Shown one piece after another: positions 42,452 through 51,238 of a DNA stretch of 64,000 bases. The position numbers and the translations under genes are program-made. Source of the stretch: Acidimicrobiales bacterium. GTDB lineage: Bacteria; Actinomycetota; Acidimicrobiia; Acidimicrobiales; Aldehydirespiratoraceae. The notes under the pieces were generated by a model. The model worked only from the letters and a program-made list of their open reading frames with translations, ran no database searches and was not told the origin of the DNA. Location of the stretch: the NCBI GenBank assembly GCA_041394245.1, contig JAWKIR010000002.1, forward strand, positions 2,604,001-2,668,000, written 5' to 3'. Numbering within the stretch: the first letter of the stretch is position 1; every line of letters begins with the position of its first letter.

Positions 42452-42794
42452 GTCACTCCTAGCGGTCAGCGGCCGGAGATGACGCCGATGACAACGGTAC
42501 AACGGCTCGCGACTCGAAGAGCGTCAGCGAGAGGCGATGGCCGTGAGGAGGCTTGGCCAGCGACCGGCCTCGCATCGCAGCTTGTCGTCGCTGCCGACGA
42601 AACCGAACTCCTCACGCGCGGGCATGCCAGGCCCTGACGAATTGGAAGGATCCGTCGATGGCTTCTCGTGAGGTCGCTCACCGAAGGAGGCAGTTGCCTC
42701 GCAGCACGAATCGCTGCGTCCATTGAACCCGGTTCCGACTGTCGGCATCCGACAACGGTGAGTACGGTTGGGTCGACAATCGAGGAGGCCGGCG
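42452..42794. other. 343-bp region without a recognised gene
   Basis: Open frames on both strands are short and unlike known proteins. It must contain the promoter of the methyltransferase gene. No repeat or RNA is seen. Confidence 0.45.
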
Positions 42795-43589
42795 ATGGAG
42801 CCAGTCGAAGGTGCCCGCACGTTCCAAACGACCGGTGGCGCCTACGACGCCTTCATGGGTCGCTACTCCCGGGCGTTGGCGCCGGCGTTCGCCGACCGTC
42901 TTCACCTCACACCGGGCAATACGGCGCTCGACGTCGGTTGCGGGCCTGGCGCGTTGACGGGCGTGCTGGTCGAGCGCCTGGGTGCGGCGGCGGTGCTGGC
43001 GTGTGACCCGTCGCCGGGTTTCGTCGACGAGTGCGCTGCCCGACATCCGGGAGTGGAGGTGCGGGCGGGCCGCGCCGAGGCTGTTCCGTTCTCGGATGGA
43101 CGCGTCGATGTCGCTGCTGCCCAGTTGGTGCTGCATTTCGTGACCGACCCGGCCGCAGCTGCGGGCGAGCTGGTGCGGGTGGTACGACCGGGCGGGACCA
43201 TCGGAGCCTGCGTGTGGGACTTCCACGACGGGATGGAGATGTTGCGGGCGTTCTGGGACGCCGCGCTCGAGCTCGACGCCGATGCGCCCGACGAGGCCCG
43301 CACGCTCCGTTTCGGTCGCCCGGGTGAGATTGCCGAGCTCTTCGCTGAAGCGGGCTTGAACGACATCGAGGAATCAACGCTGGAGGTTCGCAGCGAGTAC
43401 CGGGACTTCGACGAGCTCTGGGCCGGGTTCCTGGCCGGCATCGGCCCGGCGGGCGCGTACGCCGCTGCACTCGCCCCGCCGGTTCGGGCCGAACTCGGCG
43501 ACCGTCTCCGTCGCCGCCTCGGGAATCCGCCTGCGGCGTTCGGTCTCACCGCGGTGGCCCGCGTGGCCACCGCGACGAGACCCGAGTGA
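42795..43589 (+). CDS. class I SAM-dependent methyltransferase
   Basis: The 264-residue protein has the Rossmann-fold motif I NTALDVGCGPGALTGVLVER, motif II ACDPSPGFVDECA and motif post-I/III LVRVVRPGGTIGACVWDF. It is close to UbiE/ArsM-type small-molecule methyltransferases. GAGGAGG lies seven bases before the ATG at 42795. The substrate is unknown. Confidence 0.9.
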   Translation: MEPVEGARTFQTTGGAYDAFMGRYSRALAPAFADRLHLTPGNTALDVGCGPGALTGVLVERLGAAAVLACDPSPGFVDECAARHPGVEVRAGRAEAVPFSDGRVDVAAAQLVLHFVTDPAAAAGELVRVVRPGGTIGACVWDFHDGMEMLRAFWDAALELDADAPDEARTLRFGRPGEIAELFAEAGLNDIEESTLEVRSEYRDFDELWAGFLAGIGPAGAYAAALAPPVRAELGDRLRRRLGNPPAAFGLTAVARVATATRPE

Positions 43590-43615
43590 GCCGAATGTCT
43601 TGATGATCGGCGTGC

Positions 43616-44470
43616 TCACGCGACACGAACCGTTCGCGCTGGTGCGGTCCAGCTGGCGTGGTTCCAGATGATGGTTGCGGCGATGGCGATCGTGGCGACG
43701 GTGAGGACGCCACCTTCGCCGACGATGGCCGCGGTGAGGACGGGGCGGTTGGTGACGAGGGTCGGGGCTTCGAGCAGGCAGGTGTTGGCGGCGGCGTGGG
43801 CGATGAGTACCGGCCAGAGGCTGTTGCTGCGGGTGCGGAGCCAGCCGAACAGGATGCCGGCGCCGCTGATCACGGCGACGACGCCCGGTACCACGATCCA
43901 GCGACTCCCGGCGCTGTCATAGCCGTTGGTGAGCGTGAGGAGCGGAATGTGGAACAGCCCATGGATGATGCCGACGATGAGCGCGGCTCGTCGCGGGCTG
44001 AGGGCCGCTGTCAGCTCGCCGTAGAGGAAGCCCCGCCAGCCGACCTCTTCGCCGAGCAGGAGCACGGTCATGATCGCGAGGCTGAACGGCGCGTCGAGCA
44101 CGTAGAGGCCGAGTTCGTGGAAGGTCACGATGCCGGTGCCCCGGGCGATGGCGAATGGGATGGCGATGGTGAGGGCGGGCGCCGCTACGGCGATCGGCCA
44201 GAACCGGAAGCCTCCTCGCCGCAGGCCGAGGACCGGCAGGCGGGCGGATCGGTGGCGGAGTTTGGCTGCCGCTGCGAGGGCACCGACCACGGTTGCCGGG
44301 ACGAGCAACGTCAACAGGGCAACGGGCCCGGGGTTCTCGGCGGTGCCGGGAAAAGCGATTGCGAGAAGGGTCGCTGCCAGGTAGCACCCGACGACGTAGG
44401 TCGCCATGGTGCTGGTCCGGCTCTTGCGGTTGTCCAGTGTCGGGAGGGGTGGCGTGTGTTGGATGGTCAT
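43616..44470 (-). CDS. CPBP-family intramembrane metalloprotease
   Basis: The 284-residue membrane protein has about eight helices and the Abi/CPBP motifs LLGEEVGWRGFLYGEL (EExxxR), GIIHGLFHIPLL (FxxxH-like) and LIAHAAANTCLL (HxxxN). The family includes CAAX prenyl proteases and bacteriocin-immunity proteins. It is convergent with the methyltransferase. Confidence 0.88.
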   Translation of the reverse strand: MTIQHTPPLPTLDNRKSRTSTMATYVVGCYLAATLLAIAFPGTAENPGPVALLTLLVPATVVGALAAAAKLRHRSARLPVLGLRRGGFRFWPIAVAAPALTIAIPFAIARGTGIVTFHELGLYVLDAPFSLAIMTVLLLGEEVGWRGFLYGELTAALSPRRAALIVGIIHGLFHIPLLTLTNGYDSAGSRWIVVPGVVAVISGAGILFGWLRTRSNSLWPVLIAHAAANTCLLEAPTLVTNRPVLTAAIVGEGGVLTVATIAIAATIIWNHASWTAPARTVRVA

Positions 44471-44664
44471 GTCGTTCCTCTGATCGGTCGGGGAGCGAAC
44501 CCGGGGCTTGTCGCTGGTTCGAGCATGCGCGTTGCGTCGGTCGCCGTCGTCCCCGGCAGGGTTGGACTCGTCGACCCCTGGTCCGTCTCGGGGTTGAACG
44601 GAGATACCGGATCTTCAGCCCCTGGGCTGACGCATGGTGTCGGGGCCGGTCGTAGGGTTGGCTG

Positions 44665-45843
44665 ATGAGCCACCGGTGGACCCGTGGAGTTCGGAGGTTC
44701 TCCTCGGTGCCGAACGGCGTGGCCGACGTTGCTCTGGTAGTGGTGGTGGGATCGATTGCCGTGGTGGCGACGCTTCGTCAAGACGTCACGTCACCCCTGC
44801 ACGACCCGACCGCCTTCGACGCGAGCCTGGCGTTCGCTACTGCGGTGCCGTTGGCGTTCCGACGCGGTTTCCCGACTTCTGCGGTGGTCGTGACGTGCGT
44901 CCTGGCGTGGACCCTGGTGGCGTCTGGCGCTCCCGAAGGGGCGGTTCCGTTCGTGTTGTTCGGTGTGTTGTTCCACGCCGGATCGAGCGAGCCGCTCAGG
45001 AGATCACTGTGGGCATTGGCCGCCGCGGCGGCCACCTTGGCGGGGCTGGTCTTGGTGGATGCTCCCGGGCTGAGCCCGTCTCAGGCTGCGCTGTTCGGGG
45101 CGGTCTACGGACTGGTGTGGATGACCGGCGTCAACGCACGGGGCCGCCGGCTCGCCGGCGAGTTGGCATCCCGCCGGGCAGCGGAGCTCGATGCACTCCA
45201 CGCCCGCCGGGCATTGGCCGAGCAGCGACTCGAGATCGCCCGCGAACTCCACGATGTGGTTGCCCATTCGATGTCGGTGATCGCGGTGCAGACCGGTGTG
45301 GCCCTCCATTTCCTCGACGACGATCCGACCCAGACCCGCGAAGCGCTGATGGCGGTTAGCGCGACGTCCCGATCGACTCTCGACGAGTTGCGACAGATCG
45401 TCGGTGTCCTACGTGACGATCACGGTCAAGCCTTCGCTGTGCCCTCGCCGTCATTGGTCGATGTCGCCGCACTCGTGGATCGTGTGCATGCCCTCGGTGT
45501 GCCGGCGCACCTCCAGATCGATGACCCCGTCCCATCGGTGGCCGAGGTCGTTGGCGTGACCGTCTTCCGGCTCGTGCAGGAAGCGCTCACGAACACCATG
45601 ACGCACGCCGGACCGGTCACCGACGTCAGCATCGACATCCACCGTCGATCGGACTTGCTCGTCGTTGCGATCACCGACGACGGCACGGGTCCCACCGAGC
45701 CGGTCATCGACGCTCGTCCGAGCGGCCATGGCCTGTCCGGGATGCGTGAACGCGTCGACCGCTCCGGCGGCACCATGACGGCTGGGCTGCTCGATCCGAC
45801 CGGCTACTCGGTGACTGCGACGTTCCCCATCGGCGCCGGATGA
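44665..45843 (+). CDS. NarL-type sensor histidine kinase
   Basis: The 392-residue kinase has four to five N-terminal membrane helices, a HisKA_3 dimerisation helix with ARELHDVVAHSMSVIAVQTG (phospho-accepting His), and a C-terminal HATPase (EALTNTMTHAGPVTDVSIDI, then ITDDGTGPTEP and GHGLSGMRERV). It lacks a large extracellular sensor, as is typical for membrane-perturbation or drug sensors of this class. The stop overlaps the response regulator start by four bases. Confidence 0.92.
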   Translation: MSHRWTRGVRRFSSVPNGVADVALVVVVGSIAVVATLRQDVTSPLHDPTAFDASLAFATAVPLAFRRGFPTSAVVVTCVLAWTLVASGAPEGAVPFVLFGVLFHAGSSEPLRRSLWALAAAAATLAGLVLVDAPGLSPSQAALFGAVYGLVWMTGVNARGRRLAGELASRRAAELDALHARRALAEQRLEIARELHDVVAHSMSVIAVQTGVALHFLDDDPTQTREALMAVSATSRSTLDELRQIVGVLRDDHGQAFAVPSPSLVDVAALVDRVHALGVPAHLQIDDPVPSVAEVVGVTVFRLVQEALTNTMTHAGPVTDVSIDIHRRSDLLVVAITDDGTGPTEPVIDARPSGHGLSGMRERVDRSGGTMTAGLLDPTGYSVTATFPIGAG

Positions 45844-46505
45844 TCTCCATCGTCGTTGCCGACGACCAGACACTGGTCCGTCGCGGCTTCGTCTCGATCC
45901 TCGATTCGATTGCCGACATGACCGTCGTTGCCGACGCTGCCGATGGAGGTCAGGCAGTCGCCGCGGCCCGACGACGCCGGCCCGACGTGATGCTGATGGA
46001 CGTCCAGATGCCGGGTATCGACGGCATCGAAGCTACCCGCCGGATCACCGCCGACCCGAACCTGCACCGCACGCGGATCATCATCCTCACCACCTTCGAT
46101 CTCGACGAGTACGTCCACGATGCACTCCGAGCTGGCGCGAGTGGCTTCCTGCTCAAGGACACGCTCCCGGACGATCTCATCCGAGCCGTTCGCGTGGTCG
46201 CAGCGGGCGATGCGTTGATCGCACCGAGCATCACACGTCGGCTGATCGAGCAGTTCTCGGTGACGTCGGCTACGCCGGCGGGTTCCGATGAGCGGCTCTC
46301 GGCGCTCACCCAGCGCGAGCGTGAAGTGCTCCAACTCGTCGCCCAGGGTCTCTCCAACCACGAGATCGCCGACACCCTCCACCTGGGTACTGCGACCATC
46401 AAGACCCACATCGGACGTCTTCTCATGAAGCTCGTTGCCCGCGACCGCGCCCAGCTCGTCGTCACCGCCTACGAGACCCGACTCGTCGAGCCCAAACCCC
46501 GCTGA
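45840..46505 (+). CDS. NarL/LuxR-type response regulator
   Basis: The 221-residue protein has a full receiver domain: acidic pair in ISIVVADDQTLVRRGF, phospho-Asp in PDVMLMDVQMPG, and Lys in ASGFLLKDTLPDD. A LuxR helix-turn-helix (LTQREREVLQLVAQGLSNHE, then IADTLHLGTATIKTHIGRLL) follows. It is the partner of the kinase upstream. It is closely similar to the 5'-truncated regulator at 59432. Confidence 0.93.
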   Translation: MISIVVADDQTLVRRGFVSILDSIADMTVVADAADGGQAVAAARRRRPDVMLMDVQMPGIDGIEATRRITADPNLHRTRIIILTTFDLDEYVHDALRAGASGFLLKDTLPDDLIRAVRVVAAGDALIAPSITRRLIEQFSVTSATPAGSDERLSALTQREREVLQLVAQGLSNHEIADTLHLGTATIKTHIGRLLMKLVARDRAQLVVTAYETRLVEPKPR

Positions 46506-46531
46506 AGGCGGGCCGCAATGCCGGCTCCGGA

Positions 46532-46821
46532 GCGGTTTGGTGCAGGGCCTGTCGCCGGCTGAGCTCGTCGCCGCCATGGCCGAGATCGGACAGCGCGTCG
46601 CAGCGCTCCACTCCCGACCGAGGCGCTGAGCCAGGACGACGTTGCCGGTCGGCTGGAGATCACCCAGAGCGCGGTGTCCAAGCTCGAGCACGCCGAGGAC
46701 GTGCATGTCGACGTTGCGGGACTACCTCGAAGCGCTCGGCGCTCGGCTCGAGCTCGTGGCGGTGATCGATGACGAGGACCGCTGCGTGCCCGTTCACCTG
46801 GGCAAGGAACCGGCGACCTGA
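46532..46821 (+). pseudogene. frameshifted XRE-family (HigA-like) gene
   Basis: Pieces in different frames read MAEIGQRVAALHS, then LSQDDVAGRLEITQSAVSKL, then STLRDYLEALGARLELVAVI and DEDRCVPVHL. Together they make a small XRE regulator of the kind paired with HigB or RelE toxins. At least two frame changes are needed (one near 46620, one near 46708). No toxin gene remains. Confidence 0.72.
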
Positions 46822-47000
46822 TTGTGCCTGCTCACGGTCCGTGGTCGAGCCGGGTTGTCCCGGCGTCGTCCGTCATCTACCAGGCATCTACCGGGACAGC
46901 GGTAGGCAGGGGGAAACAGCGGGGAGCAGGAGTGGCCCGAAAGCAGCACTTGAGCTGCGGAAACGTCCTCTGACCTGCGGATAGCTCTTCGGGTTCAAGA

Positions 47001-47048
47001 GGGCTCATAACCCGAAGGTCGCAGGTTCAAATCCTGCCCCCGCCACCA
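47001..47048 (+). repeat. attachment core, copy 5 (D/E boundary)
   Basis: 48 bp identical to the initiator tRNA 3' part. It is the last complete copy in the array. Confidence 0.92.
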
Positions 47049-47065
47049 AGTGAAGAACCAGCTCA

Positions 47066-47097
47066 GAGGCCCTTTCCGGGAGACCGGGAAGGGCTTC
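47066..47097 (+). terminator. hairpin after att copy 5
   Basis: GAGGCCCTTTCCGG pairs with CCGGGAAGGGCTTC across a short loop, with two G-T wobbles. It repeats the pattern of an att core followed by a stem-loop. Confidence 0.5.
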
Positions 47098-47355
47098 TGG
47101 CGTTGCCAACGGCACTCAGCGCGAACAGGGCGCGAACAGATTGCTCTGCGGGCCGGAACCCGATGGTCGCTTCCTCGGCGCTCCGGTACGGGTACCCGTC
47201 GCAGTCGGAGCGTCGTCCGGCGCGCCGGGTCGGTGGACCCGCCGAGTTGAATCGCGACGGCGAGGATGACGAAGAGTTGCCGTCCAGCGTCTGGGCCGCG
47301 GGGTCGGACGGCGCGAGTTGCAGCGTGCCCGAAGGCGGATCGGTCCGGCCCGGAG

Positions 47356-47901
47356 TCATGGGACGCAGGGCGGTTGTGTGGGCTGTCCCTTCGTGAGCGA
47401 CGCGCTGAAAGCGTGGAGACCGTCCTCGTCCGACTCTGTCGGCCCTGTCGCCTGCCACGCTCCCCTCATGGTCAGCTCATCGCCGGTCCAGGTCGTGCTG
47501 ACGCCGACAGGGATCCAGGGGAGTTCCTCCGTCTCTGGGCGTAGTCGTAGGTCGTCGATGGTGCCGTTGCGGTCGGCGTCGCCGGTCACTGTGTAGGCGG
47601 TTACCTGTGTTCCGAGGCAGATCGTGGCAGACCCTTCGAGGTTTGGCCCGTCCTCGTCGGGTGAGCGTGAAAGTGTGATGGAGGTTTGGGCGATGGCATC
47701 GTCTGGTAGGGCGACGTCGCCGGACCAGGTTCCGGTCAGGGTCGAGCGGCCGCCGATGCTCACGTCCCAGGGTGTCGTGATCCAACGCAGGCCGAGGTCT
47801 GCGCCGAAGGCCACGATGAGCAGGCCAGCGACGAAGCCGGCGAACAGCATGATCCGCCGTGGTCGTAGTCGCAGCCCTGCCGCACCGCCAGAGGTGGTCA
47901 T
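47356..47901 (-). CDS. membrane-anchored exported protein, last gene of the dynamin operon
   Basis: The 181-residue protein has an N-terminal helix (IMLFAGFVAGLLIVAFGADL) after a basic head, then a beta-rich domain (GGRSTLTGTWSGDVALPDDA, then YTVTGDADRNGTIDDLRLRP). A DRNGTIDD loop may bind calcium. No family is recognised. Its start overlaps the upstream GTPase stop by four bases. Confidence 0.7.
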   Translation of the reverse strand: MTTSGGAAGLRLRPRRIMLFAGFVAGLLIVAFGADLGLRWITTPWDVSIGGRSTLTGTWSGDVALPDDAIAQTSITLSRSPDEDGPNLEGSATICLGTQVTAYTVTGDADRNGTIDDLRLRPETEELPWIPVGVSTTWTGDELTMRGAWQATGPTESDEDGLHAFSASLTKGQPTQPPCVP

Positions 47902-49412
47902 GAGCCAGGTGACTCGCGATCGGGATGGGTGCTTGCTGCCGAGACAGCATCCATCGCCGGGTCCGCCCGCACGAGGCCTTCGGCTGAACGGCTGACGACG
48001 CGAGCGACGTGAGCGCCCTCGGGTGGGACGAACGGGTTCTCCGAAATTGATCGCCATCGCGTGACCAACAGGCGTGCTTGTGCACTGACGGCGTACTGGT
48101 CGGCGCGGCCGTCGAGACCGAGGCGTGCACGTCGGTCGGTTCCTGCTGCACCGAGCAGCCGTTCGGCTTCCTCGATGAGATTCGCATCGAAGCCGAGGTC
48201 GGCTCCCCTGATGCCGGCTAGCACGGAGGCCTCATCGAGCTCGTGGCATCCGGACACGAGCGCCTCGATCCGGCCCAACAAGTCGCGTCGGTCGCCGGTC
48301 CCCGATCGCGCAACGAGAGCGTCGAGCGCGATGAGCGCAGATCGGGCGCGCAACAGATCGCTGCGTTCCTTGACGTCCCTCGTGAGGATCTTCCGCAGCG
48401 CGTTGAGCCCGGACTTGCTGACGAGCTGCATTGCCAGCGCAGCAGCTGACTGCGGCTCGGTCCGGAGCAGGTCGATGGCGGTTCTGACACCCCAGAGCCC
48501 GAGTGCGTCGAGGAGTTGTTGACGCTCCAGTGCGTTGGCAGCCGTCGGGGCGGTAGCTGTGGACCACGTGGTGGCGTCGAGGAGCAGGTCGTCGACCACG
48601 CTGCGGTCGCTCGACGCGAGGTTGCGGAGGGTCTGGACCTGCAGCTCGGTCAGCTCGCCGGCGCCGAGGGCCGGGAGCGCCGCCACAGGGGACACGGTGT
48701 TGCAGAGACGCCGAATGCGGATGTCGGCCGCAAGCCGCGCAGCGACCCGACCGGCTGTGTCGAGGGCGTCGAGCCGAGCGGCACCGATCTCGTCTGCTCG
48801 TGCGAGCACTCCGATGCAGTGCAGCGGTGATGGCAGCGACAAGCCGTCAGCGGCGAACGCCTCCAGGAAGTTGAGGTCAGTCGGGTGTTTGTTCTGCAGG
48901 ACGTAGAGGGCGATGTCGGCGATGCCGGGCTGAACGTCGTCGGGGAGGATCGCTCGTTCGGTTCTTCCGATCACGCCCGGTGTCGGCGAATCGATCCCGG
49001 GTGTGTCCACGAGCGTGAGGTCCGCGAGCAGCGGAGTCGGCCAATGGACATTGACGTGATCGATCTCGTCGGTCGTGCCCGGCAGCTCGAAGTCGAGCGC
49101 GTGTGCAGAGGCCCGGAATGCGATCGGCACGCGTCCGCCGTCGCGCATCACCGCCTCGATGCTGGGTGCGTGGTCGTGTTGGTACCAGGTCACGACCTTG
49201 GTGCACTCTCCGGCGTCCGTCGGGGCGATGTGCTGGCCGACCAGAGCATTGAGCAGCGTCGACTTCCCCGACTTCATGCGCCCGACGATGGCGACTCGCA
49301 GCGGCTCGGCGAGCCTCCTCCCGATCGCGGCCGCCTCGTCTCCCACGGCGGTGCCGGCGTGCGCGAGGGCCACTCGGTCGATGAGGCCGGTGAGGTCGGC
49401 AATGAGATCCAT
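47898..49412 (-). CDS. dynamin-like GTPase, IniC-like
   Basis: The 504-residue GTPase has P-loop AIVGRMKSGKSTLLNALVGQ (Lys50), switch region with GECTKVVTWY and the G3 box LTLVDTPGIDSPTP. Long helices follow, as in bacterial dynamin-family proteins. It is the second of two adjacent dynamins, the arrangement of mycobacterial iniA-iniC. The start codon overlaps the stop of the first dynamin gene (TAATG), so they are made together and may form a heteromeric membrane-remodelling complex. Confidence 0.85.
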   Translation of the reverse strand: MDLIADLTGLIDRVALAHAGTAVGDEAAAIGRRLAEPLRVAIVGRMKSGKSTLLNALVGQHIAPTDAGECTKVVTWYQHDHAPSIEAVMRDGGRVPIAFRASAHALDFELPGTTDEIDHVNVHWPTPLLADLTLVDTPGIDSPTPGVIGRTERAILPDDVQPGIADIALYVLQNKHPTDLNFLEAFAADGLSLPSPLHCIGVLARADEIGAARLDALDTAGRVAARLAADIRIRRLCNTVSPVAALPALGAGELTELQVQTLRNLASSDRSVVDDLLLDATTWSTATAPTAANALERQQLLDALGLWGVRTAIDLLRTEPQSAAALAMQLVSKSGLNALRKILTRDVKERSDLLRARSALIALDALVARSGTGDRRDLLGRIEALVSGCHELDEASVLAGIRGADLGFDANLIEEAERLLGAAGTDRRARLGLDGRADQYAVSAQARLLVTRWRSISENPFVPPEGAHVARVVSRSAEGLVRADPAMDAVSAASTHPDRESPGS

Positions 49413-51238
49413 TACCCTGCCCTTCCCCTACGGGCGGCGCTCGGCCACCCCGCTTGGAACTGTTCGGCGTCGTGTTGGAGCCGTTCCAGCGTGTGCCATT
49501 CGGCGTCGAGGTCGGCCCGGGTCTGGTCGGCGTCGCGCGTTTCGCCGTGGATCGCGCCGGCGGCGGCGGTCGCGGCAGCAGTGAGGCTTCGCTGGAGCTC
49601 CTCGATCCGAGCGAGAAACCCTGAGCGCAGCCCGTTCTGGGCTTCGCGAACAGCGTCCCGCGTCTGCTTCACCTGTTGGAATGTCAGCTCGTCGAAGGCG
49701 CGCCGGACGTGCGCCTTGGCCTGTGCTCGGCGCGCTGCGACCTGACGGGTCCGGTCGTCCCGGACTGCCTTTCCACCGAGCCCGATCCCGGCGACGAATG
49801 CGAGCGGGCTGAGGATGGTGAGACCGAGCGCGGTGCCGACGAATCCGAACACCATCATTCCCCCGTAGCTGCCGCGGAGGGCGACGAGACCCTTGTCGAG
49901 CACTCCGGATCGGGCGAGGTCCAGATCGGCAAGCTCCAACCCGTTCGCCCGCAGACGTTCGCCCCCTTCCGGCGCCCGCCCTGCGCTGGGCGACACGTCG
50001 ACATCGGCCTCTGCGAAGTGATCGACCACCTTTTCGGCGAGCCGGGCGAGACCGCCTTCGATGAAGTCGACGTGCTCGCACAGATCGTCTGCGACCCGAG
50101 CGTTGACTCGACGTGCGATGTCGTCCCATCCGGTCGCGGGGTCGCCTGCGTCGATCTCCGCGTCGGCCCACGCTTGGGTCCGCCGGAGGCGCTGTCGGAG
50201 ATCGAACTCCGCCTCCGACGCCAACACCGCCGACCCTTCCGCCAGCACCGCCTGCCAGCGAGTCGCTGCGCTTCGCAGCTGCTGAACCCGCGCGATCGCG
50301 TCGGACCGGGACGCCTCCATCGCCCGGGCGTCGTCGAGGTCTCCGAGCGCGGCTCGCTCCGACTCGACTTCCTCACGCAGCTGTGCCACCACGTCGTCGA
50401 TCTCGGCGCAGACCCGAACGTGGCGCGGAGACGCACCGACCGTCGCGGCGATCGCTCGAACGAGTTCGGGGTATCCGGACATTCGGTTGAGCTCGACATC
50501 GTTGCGTGCGACGGCGGCAGCACGCAGTTCGGATGCGACACCGAGGACTGGAACCGCGCCGAGGCCGCGTTGGCCGAGATGTCGGCGATTGCGGGCGATG
50601 AGAGTCGTGGCATGGCGAGTGAGTTCGCACTTCGACGCGACGACGATCAGGTGATGGTTGACCGAGTGGAAGGCAGCGATCGAGTCGAGCTCGAACAGCG
50701 TCAACTCCCGCGTGCCATCCACGACGAAGATGACCGCCACAGACTCCCTGGCGCTCGCGATGGCTGCGCGTTCGCTGGGAGACCCGTGCCCGCCCAGCCC
50801 GGGCATGTCGAGGAGTGCGAGCCCGGAGCGCAGGAGGGGCTGGGGTGCGGTGTAGGTCAGCCCGAGCGCGCCAGGCGGTGGCTGCTGCATCGCTCGTGTC
50901 GCGTCGTCGAGGAGCACTGGGAGGGTGTGGTCGGCCGTCGCTGCGGCGGACTCCCGGGCCTGATCCGTGGTCGTGAGGTGTGCCGATATTGTCGCTCCGA
51001 ATCTGACGAGGCACGGGAGTTCGCTGTCGCGATCGGCCGCCGCGAGACACAGATCGACCCCGAGCAGCGCGTTGACGAGGGTGCTCTTGCCGACCTTGTA
51101 ACCGCCGACGACCAGAATGCGCCGGTCCAGGGCGGTGTCGGCGAGGTGACGTCGAACCCGCGTGGCGAGGTCGTCGCGGTCACGCAACATTGCCGCGGCT
51201 GCGGCGCGTTCGACGAGCGCCGACAGCTGAGGACTCAT
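49412..51238 (-). CDS. dynamin-like GTPase with hydrophobic hairpin, IniA-like
   Basis: The 608-residue GTPase has P-loop RILVVGGYKVGKSTLVNALL (Lys51) and G3 box LALLDMPGLGGHG. Long helical stalk segments rich in Ala, Arg and Glu follow. A hydrophobic hairpin near residues 470-500 (MMVFGFVGTALGLTILSPLA) could insert into membrane as the paddle does in bacterial dynamins. It overlaps the Hsp70 gene by four bases. IniA of mycobacteria has this overall design. Confidence 0.85.
   Translation of the reverse strand: MSPQLSALVERAAAAAMLRDRDDLATRVRRHLADTALDRRILVVGGYKVGKSTLVNALLGVDLCLAAADRDSELPCLVRFGATISAHLTTTDQARESAAATADHTLPVLLDDATRAMQQPPPGALGLTYTAPQPLLRSGLALLDMPGLGGHGSPSERAAIASARESVAVIFVVDGTRELTLFELDSIAAFHSVNHHLIVVASKCELTRHATTLIARNRRHLGQRGLGAVPVLGVASELRAAAVARNDVELNRMSGYPELVRAIAATVGASPRHVRVCAEIDDVVAQLREEVESERAALGDLDDARAMEASRSDAIARVQQLRSAATRWQAVLAEGSAVLASEAEFDLRQRLRRTQAWADAEIDAGDPATGWDDIARRVNARVADDLCEHVDFIEGGLARLAEKVVDHFAEADVDVSPSAGRAPEGGERLRANGLELADLDLARSGVLDKGLVALRGSYGGMMVFGFVGTALGLTILSPLAFVAGIGLGGKAVRDDRTRQVAARRAQAKAHVRRAFDELTFQQVKQTRDAVREAQNGLRSGFLARIEELQRSLTAAATAAAGAIHGETRDADQTRADLDAEWHTLERLQHDAEQFQAGWPSAARRGRAG

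Larger units (their letters stand above)
41856..47048. mobile_element. segment D: decayed island with methyltransferase, CPBP protease and two-component system
   Basis: Flanked by att copies at 41810 and 47001. The only recombinase sequence is a C-terminal integrase fragment next to the left att. Intact cargo follows to a frameshifted XRE gene at the right edge. The element can no longer move on its own. Confidence 0.72.

Noticed and set aside
34308..47048. Extra tRNA-Met genes at the att copies
   Set aside because: Each copy lacks the acceptor 5' strand and the D arm, so no cloverleaf can form; they are attachment scars.
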